The notes: a model not told the origin generated them from the letters alone. Positions 8,421-18,518 are shown, counted from the stretch's first letter. The stretch: DNA of 64,000 nucleotides from Bacteroidota bacterium (GCA_016178785.1 JACOSO010000062.1:62001-126000), one strand, 5' to 3'. Numbers and translations: made by a program.

Positions 8421-9368
8421 CTATAAACTGATAACAGAGGAAATTGCCAGTGTTGCGTTCGCGCTTACGGAAATAAAATCGGAGACGGATCCATTCACAC
8501 TGGTTTGAGCGTTCAGCATACTCTGAAAAGTAAATCTTCCTGTATTTGAATCGTGACTATAGGCGGCAAAGTGGAGCTCATAATCACCAGCCTCCAGATA
8601 AGCAAGCGAGTAATGCCTTGAGGTGACTCCTTTAACTTCAGCGCTGCTTACAGCGTTCTTAAAATAAATTGCATCATCGCTTTGAGCTTGAGTTTCCGTG
8701 CTTGCATTAAAAGTGCCTTTCTTGTAGGCATACACAATGATCTTGTCCGCATTGCTGCTGCTTTGCTCAGCGTAAGTTCCATTCACAGTACCTGCTTTCA
8801 TTTTGTCCACCACTCGAATTGAAGCTTGCAAGTTGCTGCTGCTCACAAAGGCATAACGTATGGTGTTGTCGGCCGACCATTTGATTGACTTGCGAATATC
8901 AAAATCAGCAACAATAGTTGACTTTGTGTTAGCTGCAACATTCCAAGCCTTTGCAACTACGACTTCAATATTGCCTGAAGAACCAAGTTTGTATTTGGCA
9001 TTATCGATTGTCTGCACATAGCAGCCTGGTGCACCTCCGTCTGCGTCATGGTCTACGTCAAGCACAAAGGTGATTTGACTGTGCACGCCCGAAGAAAGCT
9101 GAGTTGAACCAAGCGACTTAACGTTTCCTTCCTGGTAGGCCTTTAAATCAATGGTCTGTTTCGTAAATCCTGAAATCGCTTTTCCATCAACCCGAACTTC
9201 AGTAACGGTTACAAAAACACTCTTGACCGATGCATCATCGCAGGGTGCATCTGTAATTTGAATCTCTGCTTCACCCACACCAGCAGGCTCGTCCTTATGG
9301 CAAGCCGCAAACAATGAAATTAAAAAGACCAAAACCACACTATTCCATTTTCCCATTTTAGTTTTCAT
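8421..9368 (-). CDS. DUF4382-domain lipoprotein
   Basis: This 315-residue lipoprotein has a lipobox in the signal (LFAAC, Cys23). Residues ~33-185 match the DUF4382 pattern: AEIQITDAPCDDASVKSVFV opens the domain, followed by VTEVRVDG, LSSGVHSQI and VADFDIRKSIKW. The rest is a beta-rich C-terminal region with NGTYAEQ, typical of Bacteroidota cell-envelope proteins. The function of DUF4382 is not established. It sits between the kinase cassette and the amylase genes but is separated from the amylases by 234 bp that should hold its own promoter, so membership in the starch locus is unproven. Confidence 0.82.
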   Translation of the reverse strand: MKTKMGKWNSVVLVFLISLFAACHKDEPAGVGEAEIQITDAPCDDASVKSVFVTVTEVRVDGKAISGFTKQTIDLKAYQEGNVKSLGSTQLSSGVHSQITFVLDVDHDADGGAPGCYVQTIDNAKYKLGSSGNIEVVVAKAWNVAANTKSTIVADFDIRKSIKWSADNTIRYAFVSSSNLQASIRVVDKMKAGTVNGTYAEQSSSNADKIIVYAYKKGTFNASTETQAQSDDAIYFKNAVSSAEVKGVTSRHYSLAYLEAGDYELHFAAYSHDSNTGRFTFQSMLNAQTSVNGSVSDFISVSANATLAISSVISL

Positions 9369-9602
9369 AACTATTTCTTTTGGATTTGTTTGGTAAAGTA
9401 TACGCAGCTTTGCCTGAGGGTAACTTAGCCGAAGTCAATTCTGACGTTAAGCGACAGTAAAAAAACTTTTAACAGTCGAAATTAAACGACCAGCAGAGGG
9501 CTGTTTTTAAGGAAGAGTTGTAGTTAAATTGATGACTTCTTGGAAGGAATAAAGTTTAGTAGGGCAGAAAAAAGAAAAGATTTAGTTAATCAAGAATGGC
9601 AA

Positions 9603-11468
9603 TCACTCCAATTCCAAAATCGAAGTCGTCATTGCAAGGAGTGTGAGTTCATTCAGGTTCTGAATCGACTCATCTGTCAATACATTCTTTGCTTTCGTTT
9701 TTCCTTTCATGAATTCGGCAAAATGGCCAGTAGACAACTTCATCTCTTTGTTATTGCCGTTCATGATCACCATCACCGTTTCATTTCCATGGGTGCGAAA
9801 GTAAACGTAAATGTTATCTTGAGGAATGAAGTGCGTCAGTTTGCCGTGGTGAATCACTGCTTTCGATTTTCTCCAATTCAAAATCTTTTTCATGAATTGA
9901 ACTGCAGCTTGCTGATCAGTAGATAAATTTTTGCCATTAAAAAAATCTACTTGATCGCCAGCCCAACCACCTTGAAAATCCCTGCGTACTTGAGGATGGA
10001 CATTTCCATCGCCATCCATCAACGCTTCAGTACCATAATAAATCTGCGGAATGCCACGCGCTGTCAGCATAAAGGATAACCCCATCTTGAACTTGTTTAA
10101 GTCTTTTCCTACAGAAAGAAAAAACCGGGTCATGTCGTGATTATCAAGAAAGGTCAAATTGTTATTGGCATTGGCATATTGAAAATCCTGGCTTAGCAAA
10201 TCGTACAAACGCGACAGCCCCGAATCCCAACCTGCGCTTTCGTTCAACGCTCTCGGCACAGCAAAACAAAACGGAAAGTCAGTTACCGATGGAAGATATG
10301 AATCGTAGTCGTCTGAATTCCTGGCCCCCTTCTGCCAGTAAGCAGTCGGAGAAATTGAGTTCAGCCAAGCTTCACCCACGATATTAAACCTGGGGTATTC
10401 CTCTATCAAAGTTTTAGCCCATCGCTGCATAAAATATTTGTCGTTATAAGGATAGGTGTCCATTCGAATGCCGTCAATGCCTGCATGCTCAATCCACCAA
10501 ATGGAATTCTGAACCAAGTAATCGGCAAACAACGGATTCGATTGATTGACATCAGGCATGGTGGTATCAAACCATCCGTTCACCATTTTTACTGAATCTG
10601 CTTTGGATTTATATGGATCAGCAATCAAACCTCCGCGGTAATTAGACCTCGTGAACTCCGGAAATTGATGTATCCAGTTTTTCTCAGGCAAATCTTTCAT
10701 CAACCAATGTTCATTGCCGATGTGGTTCATTACCATGTCTTGAATTATTTTTATTCCCGACTGATGCGCTTTTTCAATCAGTGAAACATATTCTTCATTT
10801 GTTCCAAATCGCTGATCCACCTTGTACAAATCGGTGATCGCATACCCGTGATAACTTTCTCTCCTCTGATTGTTCTCTAACACCGGATTGATCCAAATGG
10901 CGGTCATACCTAAATCCTTAATGTAATTCAAGTGATCGGCTATTCCTTTCAAATCACCACCGTGTCTCCCATACGGCTGCTCACGATGAGTGCCTTGATA
11001 AAATCCGGGAAGCGTATCGTTTTTCAAATCACCATTGGCAAAGCGATCGGGGAAAATCAAATAGATCACATCACTTGAGTTGAAGCCCTGAGCTCTGTTA
11101 GCTGACGCGGATTTGTTTTTCAATTCATACGAATGGACAAACGACTTTTTACCTGACTTAAATTGAATTGGAACTGTTCCTGCTTTTGCAGCTTCCCTTA
11201 TTTGAAGTTTCAAGAATAAGTAGTGCGGATTTTCAACCTTGATTTTTTCTTTTAGCTCAACTCCCGGATAGCTAATTGTCGCCTCATACCCGGCTATATT
11301 GATGTCGTGGTGATAGAAAAGCAATTGCAGTTCTTTGGTTTTCATTCCTACCCACCAGTTGGGTGGCTCTACTCGATCAAAATTTTGCTGTTGCTGTTGT
11401 TGGGAATAAACTACCAATGGAATAGAGACAACAATTCCAGTAAAAAACTTTTTCAGAAGAGGGCTCAT
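9603..11468 (-). CDS. GH13 neopullulanase/cyclomaltodextrinase-like periplasmic amylase (SusA-type)
   Basis: The 621 residues comprise a signal peptide followed by a run of six Gln, an N-terminal beta domain (about 30-120, cyclomaltodextrinase-N-like), a GH13 barrel and a C-terminal beta domain. Catalytic motifs are all present: region I DMVMNH (244-249), region II GIDGIRMDTYP with nucleophile Asp337, region III NIVGEAWL with acid/base Glu366, and region IV FLDNHDMTRF with Asp445. These enzymes hydrolyse alpha-1,4 (often also alpha-1,6) glucans and cyclodextrins. A Sec signal without lipobox or T9SS tail suggests periplasmic action on oligosaccharides imported by SusCD. It starts 9 bp after the surface amylase gene, so the two are co-transcribed. 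Confidence 0.93.
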   Translation of the reverse strand: MSPLLKKFFTGIVVSIPLVVYSQQQQQQNFDRVEPPNWWVGMKTKELQLLFYHHDINIAGYEATISYPGVELKEKIKVENPHYLFLKLQIREAAKAGTVPIQFKSGKKSFVHSYELKNKSASANRAQGFNSSDVIYLIFPDRFANGDLKNDTLPGFYQGTHREQPYGRHGGDLKGIADHLNYIKDLGMTAIWINPVLENNQRRESYHGYAITDLYKVDQRFGTNEEYVSLIEKAHQSGIKIIQDMVMNHIGNEHWLMKDLPEKNWIHQFPEFTRSNYRGGLIADPYKSKADSVKMVNGWFDTTMPDVNQSNPLFADYLVQNSIWWIEHAGIDGIRMDTYPYNDKYFMQRWAKTLIEEYPRFNIVGEAWLNSISPTAYWQKGARNSDDYDSYLPSVTDFPFCFAVPRALNESAGWDSGLSRLYDLLSQDFQYANANNNLTFLDNHDMTRFFLSVGKDLNKFKMGLSFMLTARGIPQIYYGTEALMDGDGNVHPQVRRDFQGGWAGDQVDFFNGKNLSTDQQAAVQFMKKILNWRKSKAVIHHGKLTHFIPQDNIYVYFRTHGNETVMVIMNGNNKEMKLSTGHFAEFMKGKTKAKNVLTDESIQNLNELTLLAMTTSILELE

Positions 11469-11477
11469 GCTTAAATT

Positions 11478-14309
11478 TTAATTTTTTATTATTTTTTTTC
11501 TGGTAATGCCCGACCCGGTCTTGATTTCGATGATGTACAGGCCTGGAGAAAGGAAACTAACATCCCATGTATTTTCGTCAATACGATTTGGGTTCAGCAC
11601 GGAACCGGTAATGGTCCTTACGTAAATATTTTCAACTCGGTTATCTGATTCGATATACAGTTGACCTTGCGTGGGATTTGGGTAAGTAGAAACCTCAGTT
11701 GGCAATTCATCTTTTATAGTGGTAACAATGGACGATTTTATTTTTACATCTGTGTACAACTTAAAATCGCCCGGCTGTAATGTGATTGCCAATGCTGCCC
11801 CCGACACCGTCACAGGCGCCCCCTGATTGTAGTAATCATACCAAGTACCCGTGTGAGGGAAAAGAATAGAAACCACTTGGCCGGTTACATCAAAGTTGGC
11901 AGCTATTTGTACGTTCATTTTAGTTGAATCATTTGGCACACTTGTATAAGGCGTGTTTTTCAAGGTCATCTGCTGAACCAATGAAGAACCGCTGGTAATT
12001 GTGGCTGCACCTTTGGTGGTAAAAACATCGTAATTTTTACGCAGTCGGATTAAATCGGAAATATGTTTTTGAAGAGAAGTTCTATCTTGATCCTGCAAAT
12101 AGTTTGTCCATAATGCAGGCTTGGGAGTCAAGCGGCAGGTATCATTAACCGATTTGCTCAAGCAGGTATTGATACTCAGATCAAATCCAAATTCCCCAAA
12201 CTCCCATAACATTTTCGGGCCAGGAATGGTGTAGAACATTACCGCTGCTGTTTTCATTCTCTGCAAAGCAGTGGCTAAATTTTTTACAGAATAACTTCCC
12301 GAAACATTTCCATATTGCAAGTTTCTGTACATTATACGCTCTTCATCATGGCTTTCCATATAGCCCACGGCCCTTGGCGAAGTCCAGCCACGATTGCCAT
12401 AATACATCCAGCCGATATCAGATCCGCTGGAATAGCCCATCGTAGCCTGGCTATAGGCGTAATTAAAATTCCCCCAAAGCATCATGCCTTTCCCCTCCCC
12501 AACCCGATAGTTAGCTAAAACCGTTTCTTCAGCGTTGGCAGCAAAATGCTCGAGGATGATGTACGCGTCAGGGAATCTTGCCCAAAGTGCATCTGCCATG
12601 CGCGTAAGATTGTTTATGCGTGATTGATCATAATTGCCAGCAGTGCTTTCGGTTGATTTCGTCTGGGTAAATCCTTTGGACAAATCATACCGGTAACCAT
12701 CGATTTTGAATTCATTCATCCAGTAATAATTGACGGTATCCAGATATTTTTGAGTGTATTTACTCTCATGGTTCAAATCGAAGAAAACACTGTACGGATG
12801 AGGAGCTGAAACGTTGAACCATTTGTTGGCAGACTTGGGATGTCCGTTGGCAAAATCGAAATCAAGCAGGGCATACGAGTTGGGCAAATCCTGATGGTTC
12901 ATCACCATATCCATGATCACGGCAATGCCGTTGGCGTGACATTTGTCCACAAATTCTTTCATCTTGTTTTTGGTGCCATAATATTTCTGCAAGGCAAACA
13001 TGGAGGTGGGATTGTAGCCCCAGCCAATCTCTCCATTGAATTCGGTTACAGGCATAAGTTCTACCGCGTTGATGCCAAGACGCTTGAAATAGGAGACGGT
13101 ATCGATCAAACTTTGGAAGTTGCGATGATCACTACTAAAAAAATCTCGGATCAGCAATTCATAAATTACCAGTTTTTCTTTGGCCGGCTTTTGATAATTG
13201 GGAGTCTGCCATTGATACGGTGCTTGCGCAGTCTGCAAAACGGAAAAATGGTTGAAATACCATTGTGAGCTCAATGCCTTGCTTGGGATTGTTTTAAGGT
13301 TGGGATAAGTAGTTGCTGGAATCTTATTGTCATCAGGTTCAAGAATTTTATCCGAATAAGGATCCGCAATCCTCAACGAATCATTGACCAAATATTGAAA
13401 AGCATATTCAGTACCGGAAGTGAGTCCGCTAACCTCCACCCAAAAATGTTCACCGTCTTTGTTCATCAAATACTTTGGCAGAATATTCCAATCGGTGAAA
13501 TCGCCAAAAGCATAAACTGAACTTTTACCGGGCGCCCAAAAACATAAGGTAGCCTTTGTCGGGTCTGACAGGTTGTAATTAATGCCGTCAATAATACCCA
13601 CAGGCCTAGCCAATACAGGACTCGACTTGTGAATGTTATATGTGAACGCAACGGTGCTTGTAGTTGAATTAGCAATAGCCTTTAGCGTGGCAGTATAAAA
13701 AGGAATTGAATCATTGACTGTTAGCGAATAGGAATAACTCGTCAGATTCGTTTTCGTATCGACCAAAACATTCCCGATGTAGAACGAATAATCTGCCGCC
13801 ACAGGTGTTGCCGCCTGAACTTGTATAACAGAACCGTTGACAACAAACAACGGCTGGACAGTAGGTGAAATCAATTTTGCCTGAAAAGTTCCATCCCAAA
13901 AATTCACAAGGTAATCTGTCGTCTGACCATTAGGCCAATCCATGGCTTTAAGGAGAATGCCCATTTGAGTTTGGGTACTGATATCCGAACTAAAAAAATC
14001 GGAAGGTCTGAAAGTGATCGAGAATATTACTTTTCCGCTTGGAGTTGATTTCGTGCAGTGTGCGGGTAAGGCAGCTGATGTTGCCGGATTGATATTGTAC
14101 TTGGCATTGATTGTGGTGTTAGGTATCCACACCCACACCCATGCGTCACTTAAAGCAGCAAGTGCCGTCCCTGTTACATCGTAGGAAACGGTGATTTGAT
14201 CATTGTATTTGAAAAGCGTGGGCGTAATTGTCGGATTAATATTCACCTTCTGTGCTAGTGCACCTTCAAATAGTAAACACATCAATGCAACCCAAAAAAT
14301 CTTGTTCAT
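11478..14309 (-). CDS. Secreted multidomain GH13 alpha-amylase with T9SS sorting domain
   Basis: The 943-residue protein has a signal peptide (cleavage near residue 20), two N-terminal beta domains (about 21-145 and 150-228), an E-set/CBM48-like domain (about 236-330), a GH13 barrel (about 378-770) and a C-terminal type A T9SS sorting domain (about 868-943, with STYPNPTQG and SPGLYIIEIKTG). GH13 motifs are intact: region I DMVMNH (467-472), region II FKIDGYRYD with nucleophile Asp542, region III YIILEHF with Glu587, and region IV MESHDEER with Asp655. It should be the cell-surface or released endo-amylase that starts starch breakdown, doing the job of lipoprotein SusG in Bacteroides. The gene follows the susCDEF genes across a terminator-like hairpin. 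Confidence 0.93.
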   Translation of the reverse strand: MNKIFWVALMCLLFEGALAQKVNINPTITPTLFKYNDQITVSYDVTGTALAALSDAWVWVWIPNTTINAKYNINPATSAALPAHCTKSTPSGKVIFSITFRPSDFFSSDISTQTQMGILLKAMDWPNGQTTDYLVNFWDGTFQAKLISPTVQPLFVVNGSVIQVQAATPVAADYSFYIGNVLVDTKTNLTSYSYSLTVNDSIPFYTATLKAIANSTTSTVAFTYNIHKSSPVLARPVGIIDGINYNLSDPTKATLCFWAPGKSSVYAFGDFTDWNILPKYLMNKDGEHFWVEVSGLTSGTEYAFQYLVNDSLRIADPYSDKILEPDDNKIPATTYPNLKTIPSKALSSQWYFNHFSVLQTAQAPYQWQTPNYQKPAKEKLVIYELLIRDFFSSDHRNFQSLIDTVSYFKRLGINAVELMPVTEFNGEIGWGYNPTSMFALQKYYGTKNKMKEFVDKCHANGIAVIMDMVMNHQDLPNSYALLDFDFANGHPKSANKWFNVSAPHPYSVFFDLNHESKYTQKYLDTVNYYWMNEFKIDGYRYDLSKGFTQTKSTESTAGNYDQSRINNLTRMADALWARFPDAYIILEHFAANAEETVLANYRVGEGKGMMLWGNFNYAYSQATMGYSSGSDIGWMYYGNRGWTSPRAVGYMESHDEERIMYRNLQYGNVSGSYSVKNLATALQRMKTAAVMFYTIPGPKMLWEFGEFGFDLSINTCLSKSVNDTCRLTPKPALWTNYLQDQDRTSLQKHISDLIRLRKNYDVFTTKGAATITSGSSLVQQMTLKNTPYTSVPNDSTKMNVQIAANFDVTGQVVSILFPHTGTWYDYYNQGAPVTVSGAALAITLQPGDFKLYTDVKIKSSIVTTIKDELPTEVSTYPNPTQGQLYIESDNRVENIYVRTITGSVLNPNRIDENTWDVSFLSPGLYIIEIKTGSGITRKKIIKN

Positions 14310-14337
14310 CCCGCGCTAATATTTTAGAAGTATAAAA

Positions 14338-14359
14338 ATCAGGGGCCAAAGCCCCTGAT
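14338..14359 (-). terminator. Terminator-like hairpin between susF-like and amylase genes
   Basis: ATCAGGGGC (14338-14346), loop CAAA, GCCCCTGAT (14351-14359) form a perfect 9-bp GC-rich stem. On the minus strand it is followed by TTTTTATAC. It should terminate part of the susCDEF transcripts before the amylase genes, setting a lower or separate level for the enzymes. Confidence 0.75.
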
Positions 14360-14382
14360 AAAATGTTGACCTAATTTTCAAA

Positions 14383-16092
14383 TCAATTCGTGAAGGTATA
14401 TTCTCCTGTAGCTGAATTGAATGTAATCTGATAAGTGCCTGCCGTTACCGGAATATTAGGACCATCTTTGGTACCCTGTCCTGCGGGGAAAGCAGTGTCA
14501 CCCCAGTTCATCGTCCAGGCGTGATCGGCTCTGAATTTAGCATAAGTGCCTGTTCCCGTCATAACTACTTTTCCAGACCACTTAAACGGGTTATTCGGAT
14601 TTTGTATCAAGTCAGTGTCGGTACTCCAACCGCCTGGAGTTGCATCTCCAATGACTGCAATTTTTCCAAAAGGCGTATTGCTATTGTTAGCTGTGCCTCC
14701 AAAGAAGAATTCGCCTGAGACATCGTTAAACCGAATGAAATAAGTACCCGCCTTCACAGTGATATTGGGAACGTTTGAAGTTGCTGAATAACCTGAAGGG
14801 AAAGTGGAGCATCCCCAACTGGTAGTCCAATCGTGGTTAGCTCTAAACTTCAATTCGCCATCGTTCGCTATCGTGTATGTTCCTGTCCACAAATGTGGAT
14901 CGGTGCCATCTTTGGTGAGGTCTACATCGGTAGTCCACGCTGTTCCTACAACACTACCGATTAGGCTAATGTTAGTATAAGTAGGTGCCGACAATGAGGT
15001 GAAGGAATAAGCGCCAGACCCAGCATTAAAATCTACTTTATAAAAACCGGAATTGGCTACATGGATATTTGCCCCATTTTGTAAGCCTGTTCCGGAAGGA
15101 AAATCAGCAGCCCCCCAGTTCGTTGCCCAGTCGTCATCAGCGCGGAATTTAGCATCCTTCCCTCCGATCAAAAATAAAGTTACTGTCCAGCTCCCAGGAT
15201 TGTTGGTCGGATCTGGCCTGTATAGATCAGTATCTGTGCCCCAACCACCGGGTGTAGCGTCACCAATAATTCCTACAGAATTATTAGCAACGTAAGGAGT
15301 AATGGTTACGGTCACAACGTTTGAATATGCAACCGCATTAGACTCATTTGTGGCCTTTACCCTGAAATCAACTTTGCCCTCTGCGCCAGCTGCTGTGCCA
15401 TATCCCAAAGCAATCTTGTTCAAATCCAATTGGGTATAAGATTTTGTAAAGGCAGTAACATCGAAAGAAGTGGGTGAGGCAAAGCTGGTTCCGTTCTTTG
15501 CATATTGAAGTTGATATTTTTTAACTCCACTATAGCCGTTAAAAGCCGCACTCCAATTAAGAGTCGTTCCGATTTGAGAGGATGTTGCTGCGCTAGGTTT
15601 TACGGTAGTAGCTGTAGCCGCCAATGAAAGATCACCATACGGTGTAACCGTAATCTGAATAGTATTAGAAGCTTTTTGCTGATTATTGTTTGACAAGGAA
15701 GCGACCACTTTCACATCAAGCCCAATGGGCTGGCCAACAGCACCACCCAATCTCAACGCCATTCCATTTAATTCCTTGCCTAACAAAGCACCACCGGTAA
15801 CGCCAGAAAAACTTTTGCCGACATTGTTCGCAAAATCTTTTCCAGTGACACCCAGCACTATGCTGAACTTGCTTTGATTAAGCCCAACAGCAAAGCCGGG
15901 GTCATTCCAACTAAGCGTAATTACACTCGATAGCGAATCACTTGCAGCGCCATTAACTGAAGTTGCGGATGACGTTGCAGAAAATGCAGCTTCGCTTTGC
16001 TTAAACTGTGGAGTAGTCTCCACCTTTGTACAGGAAACGACAACAGCCGTACTGGCAATCACCGCTATTAAAAAAATCCATGCTTTCTTCAT
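14383..16092 (-). CDS. SusF-like surface starch-binding lipoprotein with three tandem binding repeats
   Basis: The 569-residue lipoprotein has its lipobox in the signal (VVSC, Cys21). After two SusE-type Ig-like domains (about 35-152 and 155-267) come three related beta modules at about 274-366, 376-466 and 479-568. Each shows an opening IGDATPGGW-like segment (IGSVVGTAW in the second), a central FRADxxW-x-x-x-WG core and a closing Y/F-F-T/G strand. This is the SusF layout, in which three carbohydrate-binding modules hold starch at the surface; the conserved aromatics are the likely sugar-stacking residues. It is the fourth gene of the susCDEF operon, 14 bp after the SusE-like gene. Amylose binding is inferred from family and context. 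Confidence 0.88.
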   Translation of the reverse strand: MKKAWIFLIAVIASTAVVVSCTKVETTPQFKQSEAAFSATSSATSVNGAASDSLSSVITLSWNDPGFAVGLNQSKFSIVLGVTGKDFANNVGKSFSGVTGGALLGKELNGMALRLGGAVGQPIGLDVKVVASLSNNNQQKASNTIQITVTPYGDLSLAATATTVKPSAATSSQIGTTLNWSAAFNGYSGVKKYQLQYAKNGTSFASPTSFDVTAFTKSYTQLDLNKIALGYGTAAGAEGKVDFRVKATNESNAVAYSNVVTVTITPYVANNSVGIIGDATPGGWGTDTDLYRPDPTNNPGSWTVTLFLIGGKDAKFRADDDWATNWGAADFPSGTGLQNGANIHVANSGFYKVDFNAGSGAYSFTSLSAPTYTNISLIGSVVGTAWTTDVDLTKDGTDPHLWTGTYTIANDGELKFRANHDWTTSWGCSTFPSGYSATSNVPNITVKAGTYFIRFNDVSGEFFFGGTANNSNTPFGKIAVIGDATPGGWSTDTDLIQNPNNPFKWSGKVVMTGTGTYAKFRADHAWTMNWGDTAFPAGQGTKDGPNIPVTAGTYQITFNSATGEYTFTN

Positions 16093-16106
16093 ACGATGTA
16101 TCTTTA

Positions 16107-16925
16107 TTATTCAATAGAATATTTACCAGTCTTAAAATTGACAGTGATTTTGTAGGTGCCGGTTACGGGCGGTTGAAAATCTTCACCACCTGGTTTAAAA
16201 GTATCTCCACTGGCATTATTTCCATGTTTGGCACCCGTGAATCCGTATTTATTGTTCCAATCGCCATACACCGGTACAAATAAGAATCCGCTGCCACCTA
16301 CAAAATGAAAATTTTGAAGTACGAATGAGTATGAATTGACTTTTGTAAATTTTTGGCTGGTCAATTCCGGGTCACCACCACCCATCCAGTTTCCGGGAGT
16401 GGCATCTCCTGTTATATACAATTTTGCAGGAACCGGATAAACCACATCGAGATACGTAGTGATGTTTATCTTAACTGCCGCTGAATATTGAGGCTCATTT
16501 CCATTGGCTAACGCTGCTTTGACCCTAAACTCAAAACTGTGCGGTTTGAAATCTGCCAACTCGAGTCCTGAAAGAACTGTATTTAACTCTTTTACGGTAA
16601 ACGTGTGCGACACATCATTGGTATAAGCAATGGATACCATCTTAGGGTTTGTAAAATTTGAACCTGTGGTATCGATTTGCAATGCGTAAAACACATCTTG
16701 CGTACTTGCCCCGTTTGAAAAAGAATAGCCCGGGTTAGTCCACTGCAGTTGAATTGTACTATAGTCTTCTAAGGCCTTTGTCAAGACCAGGTCGCTGGTA
16801 GATGAAAGAGTAAGCGTTGGCGCTCCACCTCCCAAATAGGTCACTTTTATGTCATCATTATTGCACGATGCAAAGAACAATCCTGCAAGAAGATAATATA
16901 GGTAGGCTGATTTTATGTATTTCAT
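16107..16925 (-). CDS. SusE-like outer-membrane starch-binding lipoprotein
   Basis: The 272-residue lipoprotein (lipobox FFASC, Cys21) has one SusE N-terminal Ig-like domain (about 35-150, containing IQLQWTNPGYSF, the pattern LSWNDPGFAV also seen in the neighbour) and one C-terminal binding module opening with LYITGDATPGNWMGG. It is shorter than Bacteroides SusE, carrying one binding module instead of two. It lies 18 bp after susD and 14 bp before the SusF-like gene, so it is part of the same operon. The role is probably surface glycan capture; the specificity for starch is inferred from the adjacent amylases. Confidence 0.85.
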   Translation of the reverse strand: MKYIKSAYLYYLLAGLFFASCNNDDIKVTYLGGGAPTLTLSSTSDLVLTKALEDYSTIQLQWTNPGYSFSNGASTQDVFYALQIDTTGSNFTNPKMVSIAYTNDVSHTFTVKELNTVLSGLELADFKPHSFEFRVKAALANGNEPQYSAAVKINITTYLDVVYPVPAKLYITGDATPGNWMGGGDPELTSQKFTKVNSYSFVLQNFHFVGGSGFLFVPVYGDWNNKYGFTGAKHGNNASGDTFKPGGEDFQPPVTGTYKITVNFKTGKYSIE

Positions 16926-16943
16926 AATGTGATTGTGATAATT

Positions 16944-18518
16944 TTAATATCCTTCATTCTGTTGCAAAGTCGGATTGGCGCTCTTTTCGGCTGCGGGAAT
17001 CGGAAATAAATTCCTGAAAGCTCCTGTTGCAACACCCGCTGCTACGTTTCCTTTCCATGGCCATACATAAGTACCGCTGGAGAATTGACCATAACGTATC
17101 AAGTCAGTTCTTCTGTGGCCTTCCCAATACAACTCACGGGCGCGCTCGTCCAAAATGAAATTAGGATCAAGCTGCCCTGCGGTTATATTCCCTGATGTAT
17201 TACCATTGGCGCGGGTAAGAACATCATTTACTTTGATCAACGCAGTAGCTAAGCTACCTCCGTTTCCGCCTCTCAAAACCGCCTCCGCATACATGAGGTT
17301 AGCATCAGCAAGACGGAACATAGGGTAATCGGTATCCACAAAATCTGGTACCCCACTGGCTGAAGGGCCATCAGGAATGGTGCGGTTAGAAAATTTATTG
17401 ACTGCATATCCATCAGTGAATGAACCGATATCGGTAATCGTTAAATTCTGGCCTGAGGTATAGAATTGAGCCCTCTTGTCGTTAGGATTAGAAAATTTGT
17501 TGACCAATGCGGAGGTAACACGCGTACCGCCCCAGCCTCCTGCCAATCCAAAACTTGCCGGGGTCATTGATCCTCCAATAGCCGCATGGATAATGTAGTC
17601 CATTCCTCCATACGATTGAGTATGGGCTCCGTCATAATTGATGGTGAAAATCAGCTCAGGGCTGGTGTTGTTATTCGCTGCAAAGTTCAACAAGTAGTTG
17701 CTTGCCAAAGAATATTTATTCAACGCAAAAAGTTTATTGAGCGCAGCGATACACTCCGTGTACTTTGAATTACCTGCTCCGAGATATGTTTCTGCATTCA
17801 AATACAATTTCGCTTGCAGCATATACAAAGCTCCCTTGGTTGCATGTCCGTAATCTGCGCCACCTGGAGTGCCCGATGGATCTGCCAGATCATTTTCAAT
17901 CGCTGCCAATTCGCCAGTGATATAATTAAAAAGATCTGTTGAGTTGGTTTGCTTGGGATAGTAAGCGCCCGGCAAATCGGCTTCTGTTACGAAAGGCGGA
18001 TTACCAAAAAGATCTAGCGCATGCCAATAAGCCAGTGCACGCACAAACCGGGCTTCAGCATGGTATTGTTTTACGGCCGGATCTGTTGATGCCGCGGATG
18101 CCCGGATAAACTCGTTGCTGATTGTCACGGTAAGCATTGCTCTGGAGTACATCGCTGCTATGAATACATCATTGGCTGTCCAGTTCTGCCAATGGAAGTT
18201 TTTCACGGTTTGGTCATTCCAGGCTATGACTGCTTCATCGGTAGTCAACTCCTGAGTATTCCAAAGTTCGCGAAGGTAAACACCGAAGCCTTCATCCAGG
18301 CCCGAGATATCTGAGTTTCCCGCAGGGCCTTGCTGACCGCTGACTGCGAAACTGGCATAAAGTTTTGCCAGGCCTGAAAGATAGTCTGCGGGCGTTTTAT
18401 ATACAGTCGCAGAAGTTACCTGGTTTGACCCCAACGATTTAGGATCAAGGTCACCCACACAGGAAGCCATCAACACAATAACGGTCAATGCTGCAAAATT
18501 TGATTTTATTGATTTCAT
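16944..18518 (-). CDS. susD: SusD/RagB-family starch-binding outer-membrane lipoprotein
   Basis: The 524-residue lipoprotein has lipobox LMASC (Cys20) and the TPR-like helical SusD fold. Visible family signatures include the N-terminal AEARFVRALAYWHALDLFGNPPFV segment (short core RALAYWHALDLFGN) and the C-terminal ERARELYWEGHRRTDLIRYG (~460-480), ending near NPxLxQNxGY. SusD proteins form the lid on the SusC barrel and present oligosaccharides for uptake. It sits 20 bp after susC and is the second gene in susC-D-E-F. Substrate identity as starch or maltodextrin is inferred from the linked GH13 and GH31 enzymes. Confidence 0.95.
   Translation of the reverse strand: MKSIKSNFAALTVIVLMASCVGDLDPKSLGSNQVTSATVYKTPADYLSGLAKLYASFAVSGQQGPAGNSDISGLDEGFGVYLRELWNTQELTTDEAVIAWNDQTVKNFHWQNWTANDVFIAAMYSRAMLTVTISNEFIRASAASTDPAVKQYHAEARFVRALAYWHALDLFGNPPFVTEADLPGAYYPKQTNSTDLFNYITGELAAIENDLADPSGTPGGADYGHATKGALYMLQAKLYLNAETYLGAGNSKYTECIAALNKLFALNKYSLASNYLLNFAANNNTSPELIFTINYDGAHTQSYGGMDYIIHAAIGGSMTPASFGLAGGWGGTRVTSALVNKFSNPNDKRAQFYTSGQNLTITDIGSFTDGYAVNKFSNRTIPDGPSASGVPDFVDTDYPMFRLADANLMYAEAVLRGGNGGSLATALIKVNDVLTRANGNTSGNITAGQLDPNFILDERARELYWEGHRRTDLIRYGQFSSGTYVWPWKGNVAAGVATGAFRNLFPIPAAEKSANPTLQQNEGY

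Noticed and set aside
12840-13268. 142-codon plus-strand frame inside the surface amylase gene
   Set aside because: Antisense to the GH13 barrel with intact motifs; low-complexity His-rich translation.
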